Notes: generated from the letters alone by a model not told the origin. A DNA stretch of 64,000 nucleotides from Sulfitobacter sp. CW3 (GCF_019392245.1 NZ_JAHXRL010000003.1:248001-312000), one strand, 5' to 3'; numbered from the stretch's first letter, positions 46,201-56,944 are shown. Numbers and translations: made by a program.

Positions 46201-47283
46201 ATGACAACCGCAATTCGTCCGCAGCCCGGCATCATGGATATCGACCTTTACCAAGGCGGCGCGTCTCATGTGGATGGGCTTGATAACGTGATCAAGCTTA
46301 GCTCGAATGAAAACCCGTTGGGGCCATCTGACGCCGCAATCAAGGCGTTCCGCGATGCGTCCTATGATTTGCACCGCTATCCCACGTCTGATCACAGCCG
46401 CCTGCGTCAGGCGATTGCCGGTGTTCACGGGCTAGACGCCGACCGCATCATCTGTGGTGCCGGATCGGACGAGATTATCGCCTTTTTATGCCAAGCATTT
46501 TCGGGCGAAGGCACCGAAGTGCTGCACACGGAACACGGGTTTGGCATGTACCGCATTTCGGCCCTAGCCAATGGGGCGACACCGGTCGAGGTCAAGGAAA
46601 ACGAACGCGTCACAGACGTGGATGCGTTGTTGGCGGGCTGTACCGATAAAACCCGGCTGGTGTTCATCGCCAACCCCAATAACCCCACAGGCACAATGAT
46701 CGGCCTCAGCGAGATTGAGCGCCTAGCGAATGGCATTCCAAAGCAGGCGATTCTGGTGCTTGACGGTGCCTATGCTGAATATGTCGAAGGGTATGATGGC
46801 GGTGCGGCGCTGGTGGATGCGCATGAAAACATCGTGATGACGCGGACGTTTTCCAAGCTTTACGGCTTGGGCGGTTTGCGCGTCGGCTGGGGCTATGGGC
46901 CTGCGCATATCATTGATGTGCTGAACCGCGTCCGGGGTCCCTTTAACCTGTCCCAAGCAGCGGTAAACGCCGCCGAAGCCGCGATAAACGATGTGGACTA
47001 TGCCAATCACTGCCGGATCGAGAACGCGCGGTGGAGAAATTGGATGGCCGATGCTTTGGCTGAAATCGGTGTGCCGTCGGACGTATCATGCGCCAACTTC
47101 ATCCTCGCGCGGTTCAAATCGCAGTCAGAGGCCGAGGCCTGTGATGACTATCTGAAAACCCAAGGATTAATCGTACGTCGCGTGGCAGGTTACAAACTGC
47201 CGTCCTGTCTGCGTATTACCGTAGGCGACGAAAGCGCATGCCGCCGTGTCGTTCATGCCATCCGCCAATTTAAGGGCGATTGA
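46201..47283 (+). CDS. hisC: Histidinol-phosphate aminotransferase
   Basis: 360 residues, PLP-dependent class I/II aminotransferase. [15 protein letters not shown] near 32-46, ANPNNPTGT, and the PLP lysine in [15 protein letters not shown] near 219. It converts imidazole acetol phosphate to histidinol phosphate and may also act on aromatic amino-acid precursors, which its pairing with tyrC supports. One base separates its stop from the tyrC ATG. Confidence 0.93.
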   Translation: MTTAIRPQPGIMDIDLYQGGASHVDGLDNVIKLSSNENPLGPSDAAIKAFRDASYDLHRYPTSDHSRLRQAIAGVHGLDADRIICGAGSDEIIAFLCQAFSGEGTEVLHTEHGFGMYRISALANGATPVEVKENERVTDVDALLAGCTDKTRLVFIANPNNPTGTMIGLSEIERLANGIPKQAILVLDGAYAEYVEGYDGGAALVDAHENIVMTRTFSKLYGLGGLRVGWGYGPAHIIDVLNRVRGPFNLSQAAVNAAEAAINDVDYANHCRIENARWRNWMADALAEIGVPSDVSCANFILARFKSQSEAEACDDYLKTQGLIVRRVAGYKLPSCLRITVGDESACRRVVHAIRQFKGD

Positions 47284-47284
47284 T

Positions 47285-48205
47285 ATGCCTGTGATTTACA
47301 ACAAAGTCGCCCTGATCGGGCTGGGTTTGATCGCGTCCTCGATGTTTTGGGGCATGAAACGGGCCGGACTTGCCGGGACGGTATCGGGGTTCGCGCGCAG
47401 CGCCGAAACCCGTGACACGGCGCGCGAAATTGGGCTGTGCGACGAGGTTTGCGATTCTATCGCCAAGACTGTCGAAGATGCCGATCTGGTTGTCTTGTGT
47501 GTTCCGGTGGGCGTCATGGGATCTGTTGCCGCCGAGATGGCAGGCTTTTTGAAACCGGGCTGTACGGTCACCGATGTGGGGTCGGTCAAGGCGGATGTGA
47601 TCGCACAGGTCGGGCCGCTTTTGCCCGAAGGCGTGCATTTCATTCCCGCCCACCCTTTGGCGGGTACAGAACATTCCGGCCCGCGCAGTGGCTTTGCCGA
47701 ACTTTTTGACAACCGTTGGTGTCTGTTGGTACCTGCCCCTGACAGCAACGCGAATGCCGTCGCGCGGTTGCGGCATCTGTGGGAAGGTCTGGGCGCGAAT
47801 GTCGAGGAAATGGATGCAGAGCATCATGACCTTGTATTGGCCGTGACCAGCCATGCCCCGCACCTGATTGCTTACACGATGGTCGGCGTTGCCGACGATT
47901 TACGCCGGGTGACGGATAGCGAAGTCATTAAATATTCGGCAGCTGGTTTCCGGGATTTTACCCGGATTGCGGCCTCGGACCCGACCATGTGGCGCGATGT
48001 GTTCCTAACCAACAAGGACGCAACCCTCGAGATTTTGGGTCGTTTCACCGAAGAACTGTTTGCCCTACAGCGCGCCATTCGCACCGGCGATGGTGACCAT
48101 CTGCACGCCTATTTTACCCGCACCCGTGCGATCCGCCGCGGTATTATTGAGGCGGGACAAGATACGGACGCCCCGAACTTTGGTCGCCAACCGGCGAAGA
48201 AATGA
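47285..48205 (+). CDS. tyrC: Prephenate / cyclohexadienyl dehydrogenase
   Basis: 306 residues from ATG 47285. Dinucleotide loop VALIGLGLIASS at 8-19 (G-x-G-x-x-A), IPAHPLAGTEHSGP with the catalytic His near 121, and FRDFTRIAASDP near 222. It oxidatively decarboxylates prephenate or arogenate in tyrosine synthesis. It overlaps the following gene by 4 bp (ATGA). Confidence 0.9.
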   Translation: MPVIYNKVALIGLGLIASSMFWGMKRAGLAGTVSGFARSAETRDTAREIGLCDEVCDSIAKTVEDADLVVLCVPVGVMGSVAAEMAGFLKPGCTVTDVGSVKADVIAQVGPLLPEGVHFIPAHPLAGTEHSGPRSGFAELFDNRWCLLVPAPDSNANAVARLRHLWEGLGANVEEMDAEHHDLVLAVTSHAPHLIAYTMVGVADDLRRVTDSEVIKYSAAGFRDFTRIAASDPTMWRDVFLTNKDATLEILGRFTEELFALQRAIRTGDGDHLHAYFTRTRAIRRGIIEAGQDTDAPNFGRQPAKK

Positions 48206-48975
48206 TTCGCTGGGCATGTATATGCCTTTTGCTGTCCAGTGCAGCTTTGGCGGGGCCGGACAGATCGCTTCGCCCCGTATCGCGCGGGAACATACTGACG
48301 CTCGAGCCATCAGGCAGCATTACGCCCAGCCCGCGCGCGGACACAGCAAAAGCAGCAGCCACGCGTGAAAACGGGGTTGTCGTTTCACTCCGGCCCGCCT
48401 TGCGCAGCCGCAGGGTGGAAAAGCAGGCAAAGACACAACGCGCATTGCTGGCCAAAGGGGCGGTGTGCGGTGACATCTCAATTCAAGGCAAGGCGATTGG
48501 CCGCGTGAAACCCAAGATCAAAGGGTGCGGGATCGATAATGCGGTTCAGGTCGAATCGGTTTCGGGTGTCAGGCTAAGCCAAGCCGCCGTGATGGATTGC
48601 ACCACGGCAACGGCCCTAAAGGGGTGGATCGAAGGATCGGCCAAGCCTGCGTTCGCCAAAAAAGGTGGATTACGCGGCCTGCGTGTTGCTGCACATTACG
48701 CTTGCCGGACGCGGAACAATCAACCTGGCGGCAAGATATCGGAACACGGACGTGGGCGCGCAATCGATATTTCGGCGTTCCAACTGCACAGCGGTGCCGA
48801 GGTGACGGTGTTGAGCGGGTGGCACGCCGCGCAAAGCAGCAAAACAATGCGGCGCGTGCATAAAGGCGCATGCGGGCCGTTCGGCACCGTTTTGGGGCCG
48901 AACGCAGACCGTTTCCATCAAGACCATTTCCATTTCGACACGGCGCGGTACCGCTCCGGATCTTACTGCCGGTAA
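48202..48975 (+). CDS. Secreted extensin-like family protein (LAS peptidase-like)
   Basis: 257 residues. Signal peptide MIRWACICLLLSSAALA; the mature protein has a C-terminal domain of the extensin-like family. EHGRGRAIDI and QDHFHFD carry His, Asp and His ligands like those of M15-type LAS peptidases, so a zinc peptidoglycan endopeptidase role is plausible. Overlaps tyrC by 4 bp although unrelated in function; six or so cysteines may form disulfides. Confidence 0.85.
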   Translation: MIRWACICLLLSSAALAGPDRSLRPVSRGNILTLEPSGSITPSPRADTAKAAATRENGVVVSLRPALRSRRVEKQAKTQRALLAKGAVCGDISIQGKAIGRVKPKIKGCGIDNAVQVESVSGVRLSQAAVMDCTTATALKGWIEGSAKPAFAKKGGLRGLRVAAHYACRTRNNQPGGKISEHGRGRAIDISAFQLHSGAEVTVLSGWHAAQSSKTMRRVHKGACGPFGTVLGPNADRFHQDHFHFDTARYRSGSYCR

Positions 48976-48977
48976 CC

Positions 48978-49982
48978 CTAGCGCAGGATAATGCGGGGTG
49001 CGCGGCCCAGCGGAATGAACCCCATAGACATACGTCCGTCCTGAAAGCTGAGCGTCAGGTCCAACCCGGTTGTCTTTCCGGTCATTTGCGCCAGTCCTTT
49101 TAGCATTTGTTCGGCTTGTGGGCGCATATTGGGCGGCAGGTAACCCGCGTTTTGAACCATATCCAGCAGGGCAGGCCAGTTTTCAGCCTTTACGGACAGT
49201 GCCCCGCTGATCAATCCGTCTTCATCCACGGTCAGATCACCGGTGGCCAGAATTTCGATGTCCCCCCAGGTGAAATGCGCGCGCTTTAGGTCGATCACAC
49301 GCGGCTGCGGGCGGCGTTGTTCTAACGCGCGACGATCCCAGACGCGGTCAAACGTGACCATCAGATCGGCGGTAAATGCGTCAAACGCCAAGGGCCAGTC
49401 ATCAGAAAGCCCAACAAAACCGCGCGAAATCTTGCCGGGGGCAAGGTTGTCGGCGTTCACCTTTAGGGCATACACGGGGGTATTGGCGGCCTGCTGAAGC
49501 ATGCTCAGATCAATGGCGTCCGCTGCGACGATGCTGTCCGCCGCTGTATCCAGCGACCATGCGCCGCCGGACAAACCAAGGCTTTCCAACTGCAGCGACC
49601 GGCCCGGGCGCAGCCGCAAATCAGCGACGGCCCCGTTCGCGGTCAAGCTGGTGCGCAAATTGGGGTTGGCCAAGGTGATCGGCGTTTCCGGCAGCGCCAC
49701 GGTGACATATCCGGGCCAATAGGTCGGCGCTGAAATATCCAGCCGGTCCATGCTCACGGCAACGCCAGTGGTCGGATCGGCAATTGCGACATCGTTCAGC
49801 CGGGCGTGCAACCGCAAGGGAAAGCCCTGCTTTTGCATGCTTCCAACGTCGGCCTGCCAGCCCAAGCTGCGGCGCACATCCAGCCATTTAAAAATGCCAC
49901 GCTGCATGCCGGCAGACGCAAGCGCCCACCATCCGCACCATACAACGGCGACCACAACGACTATTCCGACCAGCTTGCCCAT
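48978..49982 (-). CDS. DUF2125 family envelope protein
   Basis: 334 residues. N-terminal hydrophobic helix LVGIVVVVAVVWCGWWALA (anchor), then a long beta-rich region (MQRGIFKWLDVRRSLGWQA, FPLRLHARLNDVAIADP) typical of DUF2125, a family found mainly in alphaproteobacteria and recalling AsmA-like envelope proteins. Convergent with the extensin-like gene, two bases between stops. Confidence 0.87.
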   Translation of the reverse strand: MGKLVGIVVVVAVVWCGWWALASAGMQRGIFKWLDVRRSLGWQADVGSMQKQGFPLRLHARLNDVAIADPTTGVAVSMDRLDISAPTYWPGYVTVALPETPITLANPNLRTSLTANGAVADLRLRPGRSLQLESLGLSGGAWSLDTAADSIVAADAIDLSMLQQAANTPVYALKVNADNLAPGKISRGFVGLSDDWPLAFDAFTADLMVTFDRVWDRRALEQRRPQPRVIDLKRAHFTWGDIEILATGDLTVDEDGLISGALSVKAENWPALLDMVQNAGYLPPNMRPQAEQMLKGLAQMTGKTTGLDLTLSFQDGRMSMGFIPLGRAPRIILR

Positions 49983-50052
49983 GGCGACAAAAACCTTATT
50001 AACACGACAGATGAACCCGCTTTAACCATGCGGGAGACAAAGGACCAGTAGG

Positions 50053-50583
50053 ATGGAAATGTGGGTGTTCGGATACGGCAGTTTGCTGTGGAAACCGGGG
50101 TTTGACGTCGCGGAAAGCGTCATCGGGCGCTTGCCGGGGTATGCCCGGTCATTCTGCATGCGGTCGATCCACCATCGCGGAACGGTCGATCATCCGGGGT
50201 TGGTGCTGGCGCTGGATGCGATGACGGGCAGGGCATGCGATGGCATGGCGCTACGCGTTGTGCCGGGGCAAGAGGCCCAGACCCTAGACTATCTGCGTGA
50301 ACGCGAGCTGATCTCATCTGCGTATGTGGAAAAGACCCTTGATGTGCAGCTGACCGATGGGCGTACTGTCGCGGCGGTGGTCTATGTGATTGATGCGGAT
50401 CATGACCAGTATTGCGGCGGCATGCCCTTGGAAGAACAGGCGCAAATCATCACCACGGCTGTTGGGGGGATGGGCCCCAACACCGAATATTTGTTCAATA
50501 CGGCCAGCCATCTTTCGCAAATCGGGCTGCATGACCCGTCGCTTGAGTGGCTGCACGCGCGTGTGAAGCAGCTTTGCGTATAA
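50053..50583 (+). CDS. chaC: Gamma-glutamylcyclotransferase, ChaC type
   Basis: 176 residues. VFGYGSLLWKPGFD near 5-18 is the ChaC substrate loop; catalytic Glu should lie in YLRERELISSAY. It cleaves glutathione to 5-oxoproline and Cys-Gly, opposing gshA of this window. The start at 50053 has weak AGTAGGATG-like ribosome site overlap. Confidence 0.9.
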   Translation: MEMWVFGYGSLLWKPGFDVAESVIGRLPGYARSFCMRSIHHRGTVDHPGLVLALDAMTGRACDGMALRVVPGQEAQTLDYLRERELISSAYVEKTLDVQLTDGRTVAAVVYVIDADHDQYCGGMPLEEQAQIITTAVGGMGPNTEYLFNTASHLSQIGLHDPSLEWLHARVKQLCV

Positions 50584-50657
50584 ATCCTTGGCATATTGGC
50601 CGGAGTTGAGTGTAGGGTGCGACAATAGAAGCACAAAAGTGTCAGGATTAATGAGGC

Positions 50658-51860
50658 ATGGCGCAGTCAGACCGCGAGTCTAAACCACAATTCTCCCAGC
50701 CGGTACGGCAGATTACGTTGATGCTGATCGCGCTTGGGTTGACCGGAATGGGTGCGTTTTTGGCGTTGCCCAGCGTGTTGCCCATTTTTGCGGCAAACCC
50801 CTATCTGAACGGCGTTATTATCGCGGTGTTTTTCATCGGTGTGATCGCGTGTTTCTATCAGGTTTTGCAACTTATCGGGTCCGTGCGCTGGATCGAAAAC
50901 TTTGCCTCTGATGCGCCTGATCCTGATACGGTTGCGCCGCAGTTGCTCGCCCCGCTTGCATCGCTGCTTCGGACGCGCGGCGCGCGGATGCAGGTGAATG
51001 CAACCTCAACCCGGTCGATCTTGGATTCTGTTGGTACCCGCATCGACGAGGCGCGTGAAATAACGCGCTACATAGTCAATATGCTGATTTTCCTTGGTCT
51101 TTTGGGTACATTTTACGGCTTGGCCACAACCGTGCCAGCGGTGGTCGAAACCATTCGCAGCCTTGCCCCGCAAGAAGGCGACGGTAGCACCGATATGTTC
51201 GCACGGTTGATGACCGGGCTTGAATCGCAACTGGGCGGGATGGGCGTTGCCTTCGGATCGTCTTTGCTGGGTTTGGCGGGATCGCTGGTTGTGGGCCTGC
51301 TTGAACTCTTTGCCGGTCACGGCCAAAACCGGTTTTATCAAGAACTAGAAGACTGGCTAAGTTCGATCACCCGCATCGGTTTTTCAGCCGGAGAAGACGG
51401 CGCATCGGACCACGGTGCCGTTGCGGGTGTGCTGGACCACATTACCGAACAGATGGATACGTTCCGTGAACTGATCGGCCAATCAACCGAAAGCCAAACC
51501 GCCTTAAATGCGCGTCTTGGGACGCTTGCCACCGCAGTAGAAGCGTTGACCGAACGCAGCGCGCAGGGCGACATATCGAACGATAGCCTTGACCGGATCG
51601 CCAAGGGCCAAGAACGCATGATTTCAGTGCTTGAGGGGCAGGAGACGGACGATCAGATAGACGCCGAAAGCCGTATGCGTCTGCGGTCGATTGACGTCCA
51701 GATGCTCCGGATACTCGAGGAAATATCGGCCGGGCGACAAGAAACGATGGCCGAGTTGCGCAAAGATATCTCGTTGCTGGCCAAGGCGCTTTCGGTCCCC
51801 AGATCGCCAGAACCACGCCGTATGCGCACCCCGGATAAGCCCGCGTCCGAGGACAGCTAA
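50658..51860 (+). CDS. MotA/ExbB-like stator protein (ZorA-like), part 1 of module
   Basis: 400 residues, four hydrophobic helices at about 19-42, 50-73, 138-160 and 198-219. TM3 (IVNMLIFLGLLGTFYGLAT) and TM4 (GVAFGSSLLGLAGSLVVG) are the MotA/TolQ/ExbB core that conducts protons around a MotB/ExbD dimer. A 180-residue cytoplasmic tail, partly coiled coil (DISNDSLDRIAKGQERMIS), follows, as in ZorA, though shorter. Two bases separate it from the MotB-like gene. No flagellar, Tol or TonB genes nearby. Confidence 0.85.
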   Translation: MAQSDRESKPQFSQPVRQITLMLIALGLTGMGAFLALPSVLPIFAANPYLNGVIIAVFFIGVIACFYQVLQLIGSVRWIENFASDAPDPDTVAPQLLAPLASLLRTRGARMQVNATSTRSILDSVGTRIDEAREITRYIVNMLIFLGLLGTFYGLATTVPAVVETIRSLAPQEGDGSTDMFARLMTGLESQLGGMGVAFGSSLLGLAGSLVVGLLELFAGHGQNRFYQELEDWLSSITRIGFSAGEDGASDHGAVAGVLDHITEQMDTFRELIGQSTESQTALNARLGTLATAVEALTERSAQGDISNDSLDRIAKGQERMISVLEGQETDDQIDAESRMRLRSIDVQMLRILEEISAGRQETMAELRKDISLLAKALSVPRSPEPRRMRTPDKPASEDS

Positions 51861-51862
51861 CC

Positions 51863-53581
51863 ATGGCGCTTTCCCGACGCTCAGGATCACGGTTTCAATC
51901 CTCCATCTGGCCCGGTTTCGTCGACGCGATGACCGGGCTTTTGCTGGTGCTGATGTTTGTATTAACCATCTTTATGGTGCTGCAAGCGGTACAAACCCAG
52001 CGGATCAGCGGACAAGAAGACGAACTGAATTCTCTTTCCGGTGAGGTCGCAGCGCTTGCTCAGGCCCTTGGGATGGAGCGCCAAACCAGCGCAGATCTTG
52101 AGGCACGGGTGGGGGCATTGAATGCGTCGCTTACATCCGCGCAGGATCAGGCGGCACAGCAGGCGGCGTTGATCGCATCGCTGACCTCAGCAGCCCAAGC
52201 GCAGGCCGCGCAGTTGCAGGATGCGCAGGCACAGATCACTGATTTCGAAGCGCAGGTCGCGAGTTTGCTGTCGCAACGCGATGATGCGCAGGCGCGCGTC
52301 ACCTCGCTTGAGGGCGAACAAGCTGATTTGCTAAGCGCGCAAGAGGCGCTGAACCTTGCCTTGGCCCAAGCGCGCAGCGAAACAGATGCGCAGGCCGAAG
52401 CAGCACGGCTTGCCGCAGCGCGTCGTGAAGCGTTGGATGCACTGGTTGCTGATTTGCGCGCCCGCAATGCCGATGTTCAGGCGCAGTTGGCGACCGCAGA
52501 ACAAGCCAATGCCGCCGCCCTGGCGCAGGCCGAAGCAGACCGTCTGGCCAACGTGGAAGCGCTGTCCGAGGCCGAGGCCGCCAAGCTGGCAGAGGCCGCC
52601 GCAGCAGAGTTGTTGCGCGCAAAACTTCAGGATGCTGATGCTGAGCTAACCGCCATGACCCTCGCTCTTGAGGCGCAGCGTAAGGATGCCGAAGACACGT
52701 TGACCCTGCTGGCAGCCGCCCGCGCCGCCGAGGCCAAGTTGAACGCCCAATTGGATGCATCCGAAACCGCGCGGCAGGATGCCATGGCGCAGGCTGCCAA
52801 GCAGATGACCGATGCGGAAAAACAGGCCGCGCTGTTGGCCTTGGCGCAGTCTGCCCTAGCCGGAGAGGAAGAGATCAGCGCAGAAGCGCAGCGCCAGACA
52901 GAGCTGTTGAACCAGCAAGTCGCATCCTTGCGCGGGCAATTGGGCGAATTGCAGGCGTTGTTGGACGATGCCGTGGCACGCGATGCTGCGAAAGAGGTGC
53001 AATTGCAATCGCTGGGGTCTGATCTGAACACCGCATTGGCCCGTGTCGCCGCCGAAGAACGCCGTCGTGCGGAATTGGAAGCCGCTGAACGCAAGCGTCT
53101 AGAGGCAGAGACGAAAAACCTTGAGCAGTATCGGTCAGAGTTCTTTGGACGGCTGCGCGATCTTTTGGGCAATCAGGCGGGCGTGCGCATCGAAGGGGAC
53201 AGATTTGTATTCTCGTCCGAGGTGCTGTTTCCGCCCGGTGCCGCGACGCTTTCTAGCGACGGTCGCAACGAAATAGCCAAGGTTGCGCGCATCTTGCGGA
53301 ACGTCGCTTCGGAAATACCGCCGGAAATCGACTGGGTCATTCGGGTGGACGGCCACACCGATAATCAACCGCTCTCGGGCCTAGGAGAGTTCGAGGACAA
53401 CTGGGAGCTAAGCCAAGCGCGCGCGCTGTCTGTGGTCAAATATATGATCAACTTCTTAGGCATCGCGCCCGACCGGCTTGCCGCAAACGGGTTCGGCCAA
53501 TACCAGCCCGTCGCGGCCGGAGATAGCGAAGAGGCCCGCGCACAGAACCGCCGGATCGAGCTGAAATTCACGGAAAAATAG
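51863..53581 (+). CDS. MotB/OmpA-like stator protein with long coiled coil, part 2
   Basis: 572 residues. Residues 16-45 (WPGFVDAMTGLLLVLMF) are a single membrane helix with Asp21, matching the proton-binding Asp of MotB (A-D-F-M-T-A). Residues ~55-415 are an Ala/Gln/Glu-rich coiled coil, and ~440-572 an OmpA/MotB peptidoglycan-binding domain (VDGHTDNQPLSG, WELSQARALSV, QNRRIELKF). The coil is far longer than in MotB. It should span from the inner membrane to peptidoglycan. Partner of the preceding gene; function unknown. Confidence 0.87.
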   Translation: MALSRRSGSRFQSSIWPGFVDAMTGLLLVLMFVLTIFMVLQAVQTQRISGQEDELNSLSGEVAALAQALGMERQTSADLEARVGALNASLTSAQDQAAQQAALIASLTSAAQAQAAQLQDAQAQITDFEAQVASLLSQRDDAQARVTSLEGEQADLLSAQEALNLALAQARSETDAQAEAARLAAARREALDALVADLRARNADVQAQLATAEQANAAALAQAEADRLANVEALSEAEAAKLAEAAAAELLRAKLQDADAELTAMTLALEAQRKDAEDTLTLLAAARAAEAKLNAQLDASETARQDAMAQAAKQMTDAEKQAALLALAQSALAGEEEISAEAQRQTELLNQQVASLRGQLGELQALLDDAVARDAAKEVQLQSLGSDLNTALARVAAEERRRAELEAAERKRLEAETKNLEQYRSEFFGRLRDLLGNQAGVRIEGDRFVFSSEVLFPPGAATLSSDGRNEIAKVARILRNVASEIPPEIDWVIRVDGHTDNQPLSGLGEFEDNWELSQARALSVVKYMINFLGIAPDRLAANGFGQYQPVAAGDSEEARAQNRRIELKFTEK

Positions 53582-53583
53582 GT

Positions 53584-54555
53584 CTATCGAACGTCGATAT
53601 TGATGGTTTTGTGGTCCACGGTTTTGAGGCCACGGGTCAATGTCACCTCGCCGTTATACCGACCCGTGGGCCACCGCTTGCCCCGGCGTTTTTTACCAAT
53701 AGCGCGAAAGGATTGTGCCTGCGCCTTGGTAAGAGTGACGTCATCCGCGATCACCACACCTTGGGGACCGGTGATCGACAGCTTTAGGGTGTCGCCGGGT
53801 TGGCTACCAAACAGATATCCCCAAATCACCAGCGCGGGTGCGTTGGCGGGTAGCGTCTGCACCGCAGCAGAACCCGCTTTGATGTCGTCAAATTCGGGAA
53901 TTTCTGGCGCGAACCCGGCACCGATTAGGCCCCCGGGCCGATAGTCCGGGCGGACCTTCCACAGTGTGCTGTCCCCTACGGCGGCGCAGTTCGTGACACC
54001 ATCGGGGTCAAACGGGTCGATGACCTTGCCATCTTTGCGCACGGATAGATGAACATGGGGAAACGCGGCCTTGCCTGACTGGCCGACAAACCCAATTTCT
54101 TGGCCTCGCCATATTTTTTGACCGGGTTTGACAACGACGGAGCCCTGTTTCAGGTGGCAATATTGGGTTTCCCAACCGTCCCCGTGGTCGATCACCACAC
54201 CGTTCCCGCATTCGCGGCCCGCGACTTCATCAGCAGTTTCTTTCGAATAACTGACGTCTGCCATCCCGTCGCGCACGCCTTTGACCCGCCCGGCGGCACT
54301 GGCCAAAACACGGATGTTTCGCGCAATTTCGCTGCGGCTGGCCAGGGCGAAATCGGTGCCTTTATGACCGTCATAGCTGAGGGTGGAACAGGTGAAATCC
54401 GACGCACGGGGGGATGGATCGCTGTCGACATATTGTTGGATGTAGCAGTCAGAAGCCAGATCGCAGTCGATGGGGGAGGAAAGTAAAAAGGCCTCTGCCA
54501 GCGCGGGGCTGGCAAAGGCCAAAGCGAGGCTGAGCGCCGCGCCGGTTAGCTTCAT
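53584..54555 (-). CDS. M23-family metallopeptidase
   Basis: 323 residues. Signal peptide to about residue 21, then a LytM/M23 domain with H64 and D68 in GHKGTDFAL and FPHVHLSV near 168-175 giving the zinc ligands, so probably an active peptidoglycan endopeptidase. A ~100-residue C-terminal beta domain follows. It overlaps clpA by 4 bp and meets the stator module tail-to-tail two bases apart. Confidence 0.88.
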   Translation of the reverse strand: MKLTGAALSLALAFASPALAEAFLLSSPIDCDLASDCYIQQYVDSDPSPRASDFTCSTLSYDGHKGTDFALASRSEIARNIRVLASAAGRVKGVRDGMADVSYSKETADEVAGRECGNGVVIDHGDGWETQYCHLKQGSVVVKPGQKIWRGQEIGFVGQSGKAAFPHVHLSVRKDGKVIDPFDPDGVTNCAAVGDSTLWKVRPDYRPGGLIGAGFAPEIPEFDDIKAGSAAVQTLPANAPALVIWGYLFGSQPGDTLKLSITGPQGVVIADDVTLTKAQAQSFRAIGKKRRGKRWPTGRYNGEVTLTRGLKTVDHKTINIDVR

Positions 54556-56873
54556 TCTGCCGTTAAGAGTGGCGGCTTGTTTCCTGTCAGCTTGGGGTTT
54601 TCTGCTCCCAGAACTGTCAGGTCCAGTTCGCCTTTCTTGACGCCAACTTTGACAACACCACCTTTGGCCAGTTTGCCGAACAGCAATTCTTCGGCCAACG
54701 GCTTTTTGATGTACTCTTGGATCACGCGGCCCAAAGGACGCGCACCCATTTTCGCATCATAGCCTTTGTCAGCAAGCCATTCAGCAGCTTTGGTGGACAG
54801 CTCAATCGTCACATTGCGGTCCATCAGTTGCGCTTCAAGCTGAAGAACAAACTTTTCAACCACACGCATGATGACTTCTTTGGGCAGTGGCGCAAAGCTG
54901 ATCACGGCGTCCAGACGGTTGCGGAACTCGGGCGTGAACGTGCGTTCGATCGCGGCGGTGTCCTCTCCGGTGCGGCGATCACGGCCAAAGCCGATTGCCT
55001 CTTTGGCCTGTTCAGACGCCCCCGCGTTCGAGGTCATGATCAGCACGACATTGCGGAAATCCACGGTCCGGCCATTGTGGTCGGTCAGCTTGCCGTGATC
55101 CATCACCTGCAACAGAATGTTGTAGACGTCCGGGTGTGCCTTTTCCATTTCGTCCAACAGCAACACACAATGCGGGTGCTGGTCGACGCCATCGGTCAGC
55201 ATGCCGCCCTGATCGAACCCGACATAGCCGGGAGGGGCACCAATCAACCGCGAAACGGCGTGTTTTTCCATATACTCGGACATGTCAAAACGCAGCAGTT
55301 CCACACCAAGGGTGTCGGCCAACTGTTTTGCGACCTCGGTTTTACCCACGCCGGTTGGACCTGCGAACAGGTAGTTCCCGATGGGTTTTTCCGGTTCGCG
55401 CAGACCAGCACGGGCCAGTTTGATTGCTGACGCCAGCGCATCAATCGCCTTGTCCTGACCAAACACAACACGCTTAAGCGATGCTTCGAGATCCTTGAGG
55501 ACAATAACATCGTCTTTCGACACGTTCTTTGGTGGGATGCGGGCGATTTTGGCGACCACAGCCTCGACCTCTTTCGTGCCGATTGTCTTGCGCCGCTTGG
55601 AGGCAGCAACGAGATGTTGTGCGGCACCGGCTTCGTCGATCACATCGATGGCCGAATCCGGCAGTTTGCGGTCGTTGATATAGCGGTGCGCCAGTTCCAC
55701 AGAGGTGCGGATCGCATCGGCGGTATATTTGACCGAGTGGTGATCCTCGAAGTAGGGCTTGATACCGCGCAGAATTTTCACTGCATCCTCGACCGACGGT
55801 TCGTTTACGTCGATCTTTTGGAAACGGCGGGCCAAGGCACGGTCTTTTTCAAAGTGCTGGCGGAATTCCTTGTAGGTGGTCGACCCCATGGTGCGCAGCT
55901 TGCCGCCTGCAAGTGCAGGTTTCAGCAAGTTGGACGCATCCATTGCGCCGCCGGACGTCGCGCCGGCACCGATCACGGTATGAATTTCGTCGATGAAAAG
56001 AACCGCATTCTTGTGCTCTTCCAATTCGGTCACGACCGCTTTGAGGCGTTCTTCAAAATCACCGCGATAGCGCGTGCCAGCAAGCAATGCGCCCATATCC
56101 AGCGAATAGATCGTGGTTTCGGCAAGCACCTCGGGCGTTTCGCCTGCAACGATCTTGCGTGCCAGACCTTCAGCGATGGCGGTTTTACCAACGCCGGGAT
56201 CGCCGACCAAAAGCGGGTTGTTCTTGCGGCGGCGGCATAGCACCTGAATGCAACGCTCGACTTCGGCGTCGCGGCCGATCAGCGGGTCGATATCGCCTTC
56301 GCGCGACTTGGCGTTCAAATCCACGCAGTATTTCTCAAGCGCGGTTTCTTTCTTGTCGCCGTGGGTAACGCCTTGGCTTTCTTCCTCGTGCTCGGGCGCA
56401 CCCGAGACAGAGCGTGGTTCACCGAATGCAGGGTCTTTGGCCACGCCATGGGCGATGAAATTCACGGCATCATAGCGGGTCATGTCCTGTTCTTGCAGGA
56501 AATAGGCGGCGTTGCTTTCGCGTTCGGCAAAGATCGCGACAAGCACGTTCGCGCCGGTCACTTCGGTGCGGCCTGAAGATTGCACATGGATCGCGGCGCG
56601 CTGGATAACCCGCTGGAATGCGGCTGTGGGTACGGCTTCGGATCCGTCAATATCAGTCACCAGATTGCTCAGGTCCTCGTCGACGAATTCAACGAGGGTT
56701 TCGCGCAATTCAGTCATGTTGACGGAACATGCTTTCATGACCTGAACCGCATCGGGTTCATCAATCAGGGCCAGCAGCAAATGTTCAAGCGTTGCAAATT
56801 CGTGTTTGCGCGCGTTTGCCAGGGCCAAAGCTGAGTGAATGGCTTGTTCTAATGTAGACGAGAATGAAGGCAC
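54552..56873 (-). CDS. clpA: ATP-dependent Clp protease ATP-binding subunit ClpA
   Basis: 773 residues, GTG start with AAAGGAG eight bases upstream. Clp-N domain ([30 protein letters not shown]), AAA1 with [16 protein letters not shown]2 with [12 protein letters not shown], and the IGFG-type loop AIGFGRD for ClpP docking. It unfolds substrates for ClpP. No clpS is adjacent. Stop overlaps the M23 start by 4 bp. Confidence 0.95.
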   Translation of the reverse strand: MPSFSSTLEQAIHSALALANARKHEFATLEHLLLALIDEPDAVQVMKACSVNMTELRETLVEFVDEDLSNLVTDIDGSEAVPTAAFQRVIQRAAIHVQSSGRTEVTGANVLVAIFAERESNAAYFLQEQDMTRYDAVNFIAHGVAKDPAFGEPRSVSGAPEHEEESQGVTHGDKKETALEKYCVDLNAKSREGDIDPLIGRDAEVERCIQVLCRRRKNNPLLVGDPGVGKTAIAEGLARKIVAGETPEVLAETTIYSLDMGALLAGTRYRGDFEERLKAVVTELEEHKNAVLFIDEIHTVIGAGATSGGAMDASNLLKPALAGGKLRTMGSTTYKEFRQHFEKDRALARRFQKIDVNEPSVEDAVKILRGIKPYFEDHHSVKYTADAIRTSVELAHRYINDRKLPDSAIDVIDEAGAAQHLVAASKRRKTIGTKEVEAVVAKIARIPPKNVSKDDVIVLKDLEASLKRVVFGQDKAIDALASAIKLARAGLREPEKPIGNYLFAGPTGVGKTEVAKQLADTLGVELLRFDMSEYMEKHAVSRLIGAPPGYVGFDQGGMLTDGVDQHPHCVLLLDEMEKAHPDVYNILLQVMDHGKLTDHNGRTVDFRNVVLIMTSNAGASEQAKEAIGFGRDRRTGEDTAAIERTFTPEFRNRLDAVISFAPLPKEVIMRVVEKFVLQLEAQLMDRNVTIELSTKAAEWLADKGYDAKMGARPLGRVIQEYIKKPLAEELLFGKLAKGGVVKVGVKKGELDLTVLGAENPKLTGNKPPLLTAE

Positions 56874-56944
56874 GGGCGTGCTCCTTTTCGATCTGTGTCG
56901 GTTCGGTGTCCACGGATAGGCGCACCTGAGCCGAGCATGGCCTC

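Noticed and set aside
50658..53581. Complete Zorya phage-defence system
   Set aside because: ZorA- and ZorB-like proteins are present, but no ZorC, ZorD or ZorE homologue is beside them and the neighbours are core genes, so I call it a stator module only.
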